From JBCCFW01 sp039029535 (GTDB lineage: Bacteria; Acidobacteriota; JBCCFW01), in assembly GCA_039029535.1 (NCBI GenBank), contig JBCCFW010000092.1, positions 1 through 30,180 of the forward strand: a stretch of 30,180 nt of DNA, in the 5' to 3' direction. Positions 7,505 through 14,166 of the stretch are shown here, one piece after another (the first letter of the stretch is position 1; every line of letters begins with the position of its first letter). A program made the position numbers and the translations under genes. The notes below the pieces were generated by a model. It searched no databases. It had not been told where the DNA came from and saw only the letters and a list, made by a program, of their open reading frames with translations.

Positions 7505-8893
7505 ATGCACTCCATTCGTCTCGCGACTCTACTCGTCGTTACCTGCATGCTGGCGGGCGAAGCTCTCGCTCGTCAGGTGAGAACCGAGACCTCGACGGTC
7601 CCGCTGTTCGCCTCCGCTTCGTTCGCGGGCGGTGGCGAGATCGTGGTGGGTGGGGGGCGCGTCCTGCGCCTCGTCGAGGGGGCCTGGGTCGACGAGGGCC
7701 CCCTGGGTGCCGACGCAGGGATCAGGCACGTCGCCTTTTCCACCGACGGCGAGCGCGTCGCGGCCTGTGCAGACGACGGCGACACGAGCTGGGTCGGCAT
7801 TCATGAGCAGGAAGCGGGCGCTTGGCAGGAAGTGGCGCGGCTCGAGGCCCCGTCCGGTTGCTCGGCAGGGCAGGCTCTCAGCCTCGATGGCGATCTCGTC
7901 GCGTTCGGTTCGGGCACCCAGGTCGTGGTGCATGCGAGTGATGCCGAGGGCTGGGCTCATCAGGCGACGCTGGAATCACCGGCTCCGGTGGGCTCAGTCG
8001 AATGGGGGAGCTTCGGCTCCCATGTCTCGTTGAGCGGCAGGCGGCTCGCGTTGCTGACGCGCTCGACGCCGAGTTGGGTCGTCCGGATCCACGTGCTCGA
8101 GGACGGTGAGTGGGTGCAGGAGGCCGAGCTCCCTTCGCCGAGGCCGAGCTACCCCGACGCGCGTCAGGCCTTCGAGCTCGATGGTGGGCTGCTCGCGGTG
8201 GGAGACAGCCATGCCAACTTGCGCGGGGGCTCGGCTGGTGTCGTCTCGGTGTTCCGCCTGGATGAGGATGGCTGGTCGCTCGACGAGCAGGTCTTCGGTG
8301 AGTCGACCAGCCCGGGTGATCGCTTCGGCATCTCGTTGTCCTTGAGCCACGGGGTGCTGAGCGTCGGTGCCTGCGAGGACCAGTCACCGACCGGCAGGGG
8401 CACGGCGATGGTCTTCCGGCGGCTCGCCGACGGCTGGGAAGAGGTCGCGCTCGTCTACCCCGAAGAGCCCCAAGCCGGTTACTACGGGATGGCCACGACG
8501 CTGCTCGCGGATGGGTCGGTGATCGTCGCTGGGCAGGTGGGCCCGGACGTTCACGAGTATCGCTTCCAGGGCTTGACGCCCGAGGTCTCGGCTCCCGGTT
8601 CGAGCGTGCCCCTCAGGCTCGCGCTGGCCGGCGGCGCGCTCCGGTTCGACTTCGAGGACCTGGGGGAGCAGCTCGTCGAGGCTCACGTGCTGCACGCCGG
8701 CACCTTGGGTGACTGGACGGGAACCGAGACCATCGCCTGTGGCTCGGGTGGCCTGGTGGCGGGTGAGTCGGGACGTCGTCGGTTCACGGTCGCGTTGCCA
8801 CCGGGTGACCGCTTCTTCCTGGTCGGCGCCGATGGTCACCACGGACCGGGTCGCCTGGGAGCCGACTGGGCGGGCGTCGCACGCTGTCCATGA
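7505..8893 (+). CDS. Secreted seven-bladed propeller protein (FG-GAP-like), copy 2
   Basis: This 462-residue tandem paralogue of the preceding gene keeps the same architecture. It has a Sec signal (MHSIRLATLLVV...LAGEALA, cleavage near residue 24), about seven blade units with 'SLDGDLVAFG', 'FELDGGLLAVGDS' and 'GDRFGISLSLSHGVLSVGACED', and the C-terminal domain ending 'RLGADWAGVARCP'. The two proteins share long aligned blocks in blades 5-7 and the tail, yet differ throughout, so the duplication is old. I choose ATG 7505 over the in-frame TTG at 7499 because the signal peptide begins there and a promoter ends six bases upstream. The gene has its own promoter, so the pair need not be an operon. 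It converges on the chemoreceptor gene. Confidence 0.82.
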   Translation: MHSIRLATLLVVTCMLAGEALARQVRTETSTVPLFASASFAGGGEIVVGGGRVLRLVEGAWVDEGPLGADAGIRHVAFSTDGERVAACADDGDTSWVGIHEQEAGAWQEVARLEAPSGCSAGQALSLDGDLVAFGSGTQVVVHASDAEGWAHQATLESPAPVGSVEWGSFGSHVSLSGRRLALLTRSTPSWVVRIHVLEDGEWVQEAELPSPRPSYPDARQAFELDGGLLAVGDSHANLRGGSAGVVSVFRLDEDGWSLDEQVFGESTSPGDRFGISLSLSHGVLSVGACEDQSPTGRGTAMVFRRLADGWEEVALVYPEEPQAGYYGMATTLLADGSVIVAGQVGPDVHEYRFQGLTPEVSAPGSSVPLRLALAGGALRFDFEDLGEQLVEAHVLHAGTLGDWTGTETIACGSGGLVAGESGRRRFTVALPPGDRFFLVGADGHHGPGRLGADWAGVARCP

Positions 8894-8908
8894 GCTGCGA
8901 TCGCGAGC

Positions 8909-10249
8909 TCAGCTTCGCATCTGAGGCTCGGCGAGCTGACGCACGTCCTCGACGACCTGCTGACCTCGCTCTGCCTGTCGCTGACTGACCTCGAGCATCG
9001 AGCGTCCGCGGTCGGAGACCGACTGAGAGCCGGCGACCAGCTCGTCGAGCGAGCGGCCTGCTTCCTCGACCAGCTCCCGACCCTCGACCGCGGCCCGGCG
9101 TCCCTCGCCGACTCCGTGCAGGGCCCGCGTCACGTCGGTCTGGATGCGCTCGATGGACTGGGAGATCACCTCGGTGGCCTCGTGGGTCCGGGCAGCGAGC
9201 TGCTTGACCTCGTCGGCGACCACCGCGAAGCCACGGCCGGCCTCGCCGGCCCGTGAGGCCTCGATGGTGGCGTTGAGCGCGAGCAGGTTGGTCTGCTCGG
9301 CGATGGAGCGGATCAGGCCGGCCACCTGTCCGATCTCCTGGCTCGACGTGGCCAATCCGTCGATGTCGTCGGCGCTGGTGCGGACCAACTCCTCGAGCTC
9401 GCGCATCCGCGTCGCCGTCTGACCGACGATGCGGCCGCCGCGATCGGCCTGCTCGCGGTGCTCGTCGGTGTGGCGCACCATCGCTTCGAAGGAGCTGCGG
9501 GTCTCCTGGATGTCCCGGTTGACGTCCTCGAGCAGCACGAGGACGTGGCTGACGCTCCGTCGCAGCTCGCCGCTTCTCTCCTCGGCGGCGGTCACCGCAT
9601 CCGCGACCTTGCGCTCGACCGAGCTCTTCTCGGTCTCGAGGCTGCTGACGAGCGACTCGTTCTCGTCTTCCTTGGTGGCGAAGTCACGCATCTCCTGCTG
9701 GATGAGCAGGCAGCCCCAGCCGAGCACCGACGCCTCGAACACCACGTAGAGGGCGTGCTCGATCACCCGCAGGAGGCTGCCCTCGACGACGCCGAACACC
9801 GACTCGGGATAGAACAGGCCCCGTGCGAGGTGATCGAGGGCGATGGTGATCGTGGCGGTCAGGACGACCTTCCAGTCCCGGTAGAAGGACAGGTAGGCGA
9901 TCGTTCCGAACACCGCGAAGTGGCTCTCGATGCGCCCGCCGGTCACGTGGATGAACAGGGCGCAGTGCAGCATCGCCGCCATGGCCACCACGTGACGCGT
10001 CAGGGGGGCGAGGGGCTGAGCGCGCAAGAGAGCGAGGGGTCCGAGGGTGAGCAAGCCACCCAGGAGGACTGTCGCCCAGAGGTGCACGTGGGGTGAGCTG
10101 CGGGCGCCCGACCAGGTCTGCGGGGTGAGCCACGACGCGAGGGCGAGCTCGAAGAGCCAGACGGCGGGGAGGAGGACGGCGAAGAGCCCGTTCACCCGGG
10201 CGACGGCACCGTCGTGGAGTCGCGCCTGGCGTCGTTCGATGTCGGTCAC
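8909..10249 (-). CDS. Methyl-accepting chemotaxis protein with a multi-pass membrane sensor
   Basis: This 446-residue receptor has six predicted N-terminal membrane segments between residues 21 and 184 and no large periplasmic domain. The membrane part includes 'VTGGRIESHFAVFGTIAYL' followed by 'SFYRDWKV' and 'ALDHLARGLFYPESVFG'. A coiled coil follows, then the universal MCP signalling hairpin at about residues 314-345 ('IAEQTNLLALNATIE', 'GRGFAVVADEV'), which contacts CheA and CheW. No HAMP domain is evident. The membrane module is known to me from planctomycetal and deltaproteobacterial signalling proteins, but its ligand is not. The start is GTG at 10249 with a strong AGGAGGG site, overlapping the stop of the RedB-like gene (10246-10249), so the two are translationally coupled. 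No che genes are nearby. Confidence 0.9.
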   Translation of the reverse strand: MTDIERRQARLHDGAVARVNGLFAVLLPAVWLFELALASWLTPQTWSGARSSPHVHLWATVLLGGLLTLGPLALLRAQPLAPLTRHVVAMAAMLHCALFIHVTGGRIESHFAVFGTIAYLSFYRDWKVVLTATITIALDHLARGLFYPESVFGVVEGSLLRVIEHALYVVFEASVLGWGCLLIQQEMRDFATKEDENESLVSSLETEKSSVERKVADAVTAAEERSGELRRSVSHVLVLLEDVNRDIQETRSSFEAMVRHTDEHREQADRGGRIVGQTATRMRELEELVRTSADDIDGLATSSQEIGQVAGLIRSIAEQTNLLALNATIEASRAGEAGRGFAVVADEVKQLAARTHEATEVISQSIERIQTDVTRALHGVGEGRRAAVEGRELVEEAGRSLDELVAGSQSVSDRGRSMLEVSQRQAERGQQVVEDVRQLAEPQMRS

Positions 10250-10968
10250 GAGTCCCTCCCTCCTGCCTCGTCCTGCAGCTCACAGCCGAACACTGCCGTG
10301 CGCGGCTCTCCTGCGGGTCGACCGTCGAGGAGCGCGGCCAAGGCGCGACCGCTGACGCTCGGGCCCTCGTGTCCTCGCGACGCGGTGACGCCGCCGGCGA
10401 AGAGGAGGACGTCGTCGGGTCCGTAGAGGAGGACGTGTCCGGAGGCGAGCGCCCCGCAACGACGAGCCAGGCGCCCCTCGACGTCGTCGAGCACCCGCGT
10501 CGATGGCCAGCGGAGGGCGTGAGCGTGAAGTCGCCCGGTCGACCAGTCGGAGCTCGGCGCGGCCGGTCGGAAGAAGTGAACCTGCGTGCTCACCGGGAGA
10601 CGAGCACGGCTCAGCAGGCGCTCGAGCTCGGAGAAGCTCGCCTGGGTGCACGGGCAGCGTGGGTGGGCAAAGACCAGGAGCTGATGGGCGACGTCACCCG
10701 GGGCTCGCGGCACCGGGAGTCGGGAGGGTGCCGTGGTCTCGGGCGCCGGTCGACCTTGGTAGGCGAGGAGGGCGCCATGGCCGGCAATGACCAGCCCCAG
10801 CCAGGCGAGCACCCAGGTCGGGACGAGGCGACCGGCGCCCTTCTCGCCGGTGGCTCGTCTCTCGTCTCTCGTCCTCGACTGCGTGACCGGACCTGCCGTG
10901 GGAGCGCCGAGGCCCCCGCCGGTCACCGAAGTCGCGGGCAGGTCACGGTCGGTGCATGGATTCCGCAT
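10246..10968 (-). CDS. RedB-like thioredoxin-fold membrane-anchored protein
   Basis: This 240-residue protein has one N-terminal membrane anchor (about residues 50-70) and then an extracytoplasmic thioredoxin-like domain. Signature motifs are 'FAHPRCPCTQASFSELERLL' (Cys105 and Cys107, a C-x-C pair), 'LLYGPDDVLLFAGGVT' with 'SRGHEG', and a late 'FGCEL'. This is the pattern of proteins annotated RedB in Planctomycetes and myxobacteria. A redox or metal-handling role is plausible from the fold and cysteines but not demonstrated. The first 45 residues are polar and poorly conserved-looking, so a later start is possible. Its 3' end overlaps the chemoreceptor gene by four bases, which argues for a joint function, such as a redox input to the receptor. 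Confidence 0.8.
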   Translation of the reverse strand: MRNPCTDRDLPATSVTGGGLGAPTAGPVTQSRTRDERRATGEKGAGRLVPTWVLAWLGLVIAGHGALLAYQGRPAPETTAPSRLPVPRAPGDVAHQLLVFAHPRCPCTQASFSELERLLSRARLPVSTQVHFFRPAAPSSDWSTGRLHAHALRWPSTRVLDDVEGRLARRCGALASGHVLLYGPDDVLLFAGGVTASRGHEGPSVSGRALAALLDGRPAGEPRTAVFGCELQDEAGGRDS

Positions 10969-10971
10969 GCC

Positions 10972-10989
10972 GACCCTCTCGTGAGGGTC
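10972..10989 (-). promoter_or_regulatory. Hairpin covering the ribosome site of the RedB-like gene
   Basis: GACCCTC (10972-10978) and GAGGGTC (10983-10989) form a perfect seven-base stem with a four-base loop. In the minus-strand mRNA the hairpin ends three bases before the ATG at 10968 and contains the only GAGAGGG Shine-Dalgarno-like sequence. It could gate translation or weakly terminate transcription from the upstream genes. Confidence 0.45.
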
Positions 10990-11031
10990 CTTCGGAGGAT
11001 CCCGGTGACGACCTGAGCCGAGGGAGGAGCG

Positions 11032-11382
11032 TCAGCTCTCGAGCTTCTCGACCAGGAGGTCGACGACGTTGTCGCCACGGCCACGGAACTGGCCGTACTC
11101 GTGCTCGCTGGTGAACCACTCGGTGATGGGGTCGCGGCCACCTTCCTCGTGCCGGCGGATGACCTCGGGGCTGGCCCCCGTGAGCTCCACCACCCGCCCG
11201 AGAACGCCGGTCGCTGCCGGGTCCGTGGCCGGGTAGACCGCGCGCAGGAACGAGATGATCCCGTGGACCAGGACCGGGTCGATGTCCTGGGCGATGATGG
11301 CCAGGTCGGCGGCTGGCTCTCCACCTTGCTCCAGGGCTCGAAGCAGGCGGAGGGCGGCGCGTCGTTCGTCGGTGTCGTGCAC
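11032..11382 (-). CDS. Small hypothetical protein
   Basis: This 116-residue soluble protein has no signal peptide or membrane segment and I do not recognise its family. It is mostly helical-looking: an acidic N-terminal helix, a 'DIDPVLVHGIISFLRAVYP' segment, 'VLGRVVELTGASPEVIRRHE', then 'ITEWFTSEHEYGQFRGRGDNVVDLLVEKL'. It starts at GTG 11382, preceded by GAGG. It lies 30 bases after the B12 radical SAM gene and 63 before the RedB-like gene, all on the minus strand, so it is probably an operon member and may be a small partner of one of them. No catalytic residues can be identified. Confidence 0.7.
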   Translation of the reverse strand: MHDTDERRAALRLLRALEQGGEPAADLAIIAQDIDPVLVHGIISFLRAVYPATDPAATGVLGRVVELTGASPEVIRRHEEGGRDPITEWFTSEHEYGQFRGRGDNVVDLLVEKLES

Positions 11383-11412
11383 GGGACCTCGGGGGAGTCT
11401 CGGTCGGAAGCC

Positions 11413-12858
11413 TCAGGCCGCCGGAGTGGCGCTCGCGCTCTTGCGGTGAGCGTCGAGGAAGGTCTCGGGCTTGCTGAAGTGATGGGCCATTCTCATGCCC
11501 TTCTGGACAGCGCTCCAGGTGACCTTGCCGGTGGCCAGCGCCGCGCCGAGGGAGAAGTAGGTCTTCGCCTTGCCGCGGTGCTTGTAACGAACCTCGAGTG
11601 AGGTCCGCCAGAGCCGTGCGTACTCCTCGTAGAACTCCTCGATGGGGAGCTGCGTGGGCAGCACGGCGTGGACGATGTCGTACATCTCCCAGTCGCGGGT
11701 GGTCACGCGACCCTTCGCGGCGCTCCACAGGTCCGTGCCGGGGAGAGGGGTGAGCACCGAGAAGCCGCTGTTGTAGGCGCCGGTCTCGTCGATCCACTCG
11801 CGGAGCCGGGTGAAGTCGTCGCGGGTCCAGGCCGGGTCGACGATGAAGTTCGACGTGAAGCCGACGCCGAGCTCCTTGAGGATCTCGATCGCGCGGTTGT
11901 TCTTGCTGGCGGTGTTCTTCTTGTTGACCGACTTCAGGCCCTCGTCGGTCACCGACTCGAGGCCGAGGAAGATCGCGAGGTCGCCGCAGTCCTTCCACTG
12001 CTCGATGAGCTCGGGGAACTTGCAGATGATGTCGGTGCGGGTCTGGACGGTGAAGTACTTCTTGATGCCCGCCGCCTGGATCTGCTTCGCCATCTCGCGG
12101 CCGCGCTTGACGTTCATCCAGAAGATGTCGTCGGTGATGAAGACGTTCGGCGCCTCGATCTCGGCCAGCTCCCGGACCACGCGCTCCGGCGACTTCTCGC
12201 GGAAGGTGCTGTCGTGGAACTTCCACACCGAGCAGAAGTTGCACTTGAACGGACAGCCGCGGGCCGTCTCCATCAGCGCCAGGGGCTTGCGGAAGTTGAT
12301 GTAGTAGTGCGGCGCGTAGTGGGAGATGAGATGCCGCGCCGGCATGGGCAGGGAGTCGAGGTCGCGTCGGGCGGGGGCCGGGCCGGTGGGGCGCGGATCG
12401 CCTTCGCCGAGGAGCAGGAAGCCCGGCGCCGTGGCGGGGTCGACGCCTCGCTCCAGCGCGTCGACCAGGGCCGGCATGACCTCCTCGCCGTCACCGATGG
12501 CGACCGCGTCGAAGGCCCCGTCGTTGAACCACTCCGGCTCGCGCGAGGCGTCGTGGCCGCCGACCACCACGTAGGTGCCGGGCATCTCCCGCTTCACCTG
12601 TCGGGCGAGCTCGACGGTGCGGAAGCGCTCGGTGGTGAAGTTGCACTGGAGACCGACGATGTCGGGACCGTAGGCACGGCAGTCCGCCATGCCCTTCTCC
12701 ACGCCGTCGATGCGGAGGTCGAAGATGCGGCAGTCGTGACCTTCCTCGAGGAGACCTCCGGCCACGCAGGCCGCGCCGAGAGGCTCGACGAAGGTGAGCA
12801 TCTCGAGACCGATGATGCCGCCGATGGGGGGCTTGAGAAACGCGACCTTGAGTCCCAT
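11413..12858 (-). CDS. B12-binding radical SAM protein, HpnR-like
   Basis: This 481-residue enzyme has an N-terminal cobalamin-binding-like Rossmann domain (residues 1-140, with 'VVVGGHDAS'; no DxHxxG motif) and then a radical SAM barrel. The cluster motif is 'ARGCPFKCNFCSVW', with Cys202, Cys206 and Cys209 binding [4Fe-4S] with S-adenosylmethionine. Downstream blocks such as 'FITDDIFWMN', 'LGLESVTDEGLKSVNKKNTA' and 'VLTPLPGTDLW' strongly recall HpnR, the hopanoid C-3 methylase of this class. No hopanoid gene is in the window, so the substrate is uncertain; another lipid is equally possible. ATG 12858 is chosen because the domain begins there; in-frame sequence further upstream is composition noise. 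No Shine-Dalgarno is visible, and a TAAGCT box ends seven bases upstream. Confidence 0.85.
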   Translation of the reverse strand: MGLKVAFLKPPIGGIIGLEMLTFVEPLGAACVAGGLLEEGHDCRIFDLRIDGVEKGMADCRAYGPDIVGLQCNFTTERFRTVELARQVKREMPGTYVVVGGHDASREPEWFNDGAFDAVAIGDGEEVMPALVDALERGVDPATAPGFLLLGEGDPRPTGPAPARRDLDSLPMPARHLISHYAPHYYINFRKPLALMETARGCPFKCNFCSVWKFHDSTFREKSPERVVRELAEIEAPNVFITDDIFWMNVKRGREMAKQIQAAGIKKYFTVQTRTDIICKFPELIEQWKDCGDLAIFLGLESVTDEGLKSVNKKNTASKNNRAIEILKELGVGFTSNFIVDPAWTRDDFTRLREWIDETGAYNSGFSVLTPLPGTDLWSAAKGRVTTRDWEMYDIVHAVLPTQLPIEEFYEEYARLWRTSLEVRYKHRGKAKTYFSLGAALATGKVTWSAVQKGMRMAHHFSKPETFLDAHRKSASATPAA

Positions 12859-13164
12859 GGAGGGCAGCTTATCGCTTGCCGGCGCCGGTTCGAGCATCTT
12901 TAGAGGTTGGGAGGGCTCCGTGGGCGGGGTTCGGCTTCCCGGAACGGGACGGAACGGGCCGATCCGCGGAGCTGGTCGCCGAGTCGGGCTCCTCCCGGCA
13001 GCCGAGACCACGAGACGGCAGCCGGGGTCAGGTGTCGTAGCCAGGGGCCAGTCGTGACGGCAATCGGCTCCAAGCCGTCGGACGACGAGCGAACGACGAT
13101 CTGCTCGGGTCAGGCACTCGGGCTCCGGTCTTCGCGTCCGACAGTGCCGCCCGGTGGAGCGCTC
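12859..13164. other. Divergent intergenic region, 306 bases
   Basis: This gap separates the divergently transcribed radical SAM and DUF7689-like genes and should hold both promoters. On the minus strand a TAAGCT box ends seven bases before the ATG at 12858. A ten-base tandem repeat beginning GGAACGGG lies at 12941-12960, and a small CGGCT/AGCCG hairpin at 13065-13077. The plus-strand gene has a GGAG ribosome site just before 13165. I see no convincing plus-strand promoter, small gene or RNA. Confidence 0.5.
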
Positions 13165-13644
13165 ATGTTCCCCGTTCAGCAGCCCCGTCGAATGACGGCC
13201 CAAGAGCAGGCGGACTACGCCAACATCCTGCCGACCGTGCCCAACCTCGCCAACCTCTGGGTTCTGGGGCCAGAGACTCAAACCTACAACTGCCTCGCCT
13301 GGAGTCTCGGCATCACGTTCAGCTGGATCTGGCCCTGGCAGGGCAACGTCAGTCAGGCCCAGTTCGACTTGCTCTACAACGCGCTCGGGGATCCACCCCA
13401 GGTCGCGGCGACCGGTGTGGCGGGCTACGGGCTTGCCAACAACCAGCGAACCCACGCCTCGGTGCGGCTCAACGTCACGGCTGCGCCGGCAGCAGGCGGT
13501 CCGGTCGGCGTGAGCTGGACGAGCAAGCTCGGCCGTCTGTTGCTCGTGACCCACGGCCACCACGAGCTCGACAACGATCCCGACTACGGGACCATCCAGG
13601 GCTACTACCAGCAGAACAACGGCCCGAGCGTGACCAACCCATGA
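13165..13644 (+). CDS. DUF7689-like protein with a possible Cys-His catalytic pair
   Basis: This 159-residue protein has no signal peptide. It contains 'PNLANLWVLGPETQTYNCLAWSLG' (Cys43), 'WIWPW', 'QFDLLYNALG', 'THASVRL' (His97), 'WTSKLGRLLLVTH' and 'HHELD.DPDYGTIQGYY'. That series matches DUF7689-type proteins as I remember them. An invariant-looking Cys in YNCxAWS followed by His in THAS resembles a papain-like or NlpC/P60-like arrangement, so a cysteine hydrolase is possible but unproven. The ATG at 13165 follows GGAG at five bases; the frame is open further upstream but that part is low-complexity. Its stop overlaps the next start (ATGA, 13641-13644), so the two products are made together and may interact. 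Confidence 0.72.
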   Translation: MFPVQQPRRMTAQEQADYANILPTVPNLANLWVLGPETQTYNCLAWSLGITFSWIWPWQGNVSQAQFDLLYNALGDPPQVAATGVAGYGLANNQRTHASVRLNVTAAPAAGGPVGVSWTSKLGRLLLVTHGHHELDNDPDYGTIQGYYQQNNGPSVTNP

Positions 13645-14105
13645 TCGAGCACTCCGACTACGGAACGTCCAGCGGGAGCACCCCGTGCGAGAACCGCTAC
13701 GCCCTCTCGAGATACGAGCAGGCGCTCCTGCAGGCGCAGGTCACGGCGGTTCCCGTCACCGTGAGCACCGAGTTCCAGCAGGCGTACGCGGCCTGGGTCA
13801 AGACCTGGGGCGAGCCCGAGGTCGCCAAGAGCTCGGACCCGGGGCTGTACGCCAAGTCCCCGGAGTTCCAGAAGCTCGTCGCGTTGGGGACCGACATCGT
13901 CCCCCTCCTGATGGAGAAGCTCTGCGACCCCACGCAGTTCTTCGCGCTCCAGGCGGTGCAGGCGCTGCTCTCGGATCGCATCATCTTCTGGCCGACCATG
14001 GAGGACATCGCCGTCATCGGCGGTGAGCAGTACCGGGCCTTCGGGACGATCCAGCGCTGGCTGCTCGCGCTCGACTGGCAGGCCGCCCGCGGCAAGGTGC
14101 CCTGA
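13641..14105 (+). CDS. Unknown partner protein of the DUF7689-like gene
   Basis: This 154-residue soluble protein is of no family I recognise. Residues 44-112 look helical ('EFQQAYAAWVKTWG', 'SPEFQKLVALGTDIVPLLMEKL', 'FFALQAVQALL'), reminiscent of HEAT-like helical pairs, followed by 'GEQYRAFGTIQRWLLALDW'. It has no signal peptide or membrane segment and no obvious catalytic motif. The ATGA overlap with the preceding gene means obligatory co-expression. A possible cysteine-hydrolase gene followed by a small helical protein is the usual order of enzyme and inhibitor or effector and immunity genes, but nothing else here (no secretion marker) supports that. A hairpin terminator follows five bases after the stop. 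Confidence 0.72.
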   Translation: MIEHSDYGTSSGSTPCENRYALSRYEQALLQAQVTAVPVTVSTEFQQAYAAWVKTWGEPEVAKSSDPGLYAKSPEFQKLVALGTDIVPLLMEKLCDPTQFFALQAVQALLSDRIIFWPTMEDIAVIGGEQYRAFGTIQRWLLALDWQAARGKVP

Positions 14106-14109
14106 GGCC

Positions 14110-14143
14110 GACCGCCATCCCGTGAAGCGACGGGATGACGGTC
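14110..14143. terminator. Hairpin terminator between convergent genes
   Basis: Two 14-base arms (14110-14123 and 14130-14143) pair at 13 of 14 positions around a GAAGCG loop. They lie just after the stop of the 13641-14105 gene and 24 bases from the stop of the opposing cytochrome gene. There is no clear U-tract. The position suggests it serves both strands. Confidence 0.65.
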
Positions 14144-14166
14144 GATCGCGTGAGAACGGCAGCCCA

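Noticed and set aside
5396..7510. A 704-codon open frame on the minus strand
   Set aside because: It lies opposite the amidase and first propeller genes, which have motifs and a signal peptide; its residues are composition-driven with no domain.
8891..8911. Palindrome TGAGCT...AGCTCA holding both stop codons of convergent genes
   Set aside because: TGA and TCA on opposite strands are complementary by necessity; only three extra pairs remain, too weak to call a terminator. The similar GCTGA/TCAGC at 2642-2663 was dropped for the same reason.
10943..12244. A 433-codon minus-strand open frame in another phase
   Set aside because: It overlaps the radical SAM, small unknown and RedB-like genes and is Arg/His-rich nonsense, a GC-rich shadow.
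12859..13563. N-terminal extension of the radical SAM gene
   Set aside because: The extra 235 codons are Arg-rich, overlap the divergent DUF7689-like gene and precede a natural domain start at MGLKVAFL.
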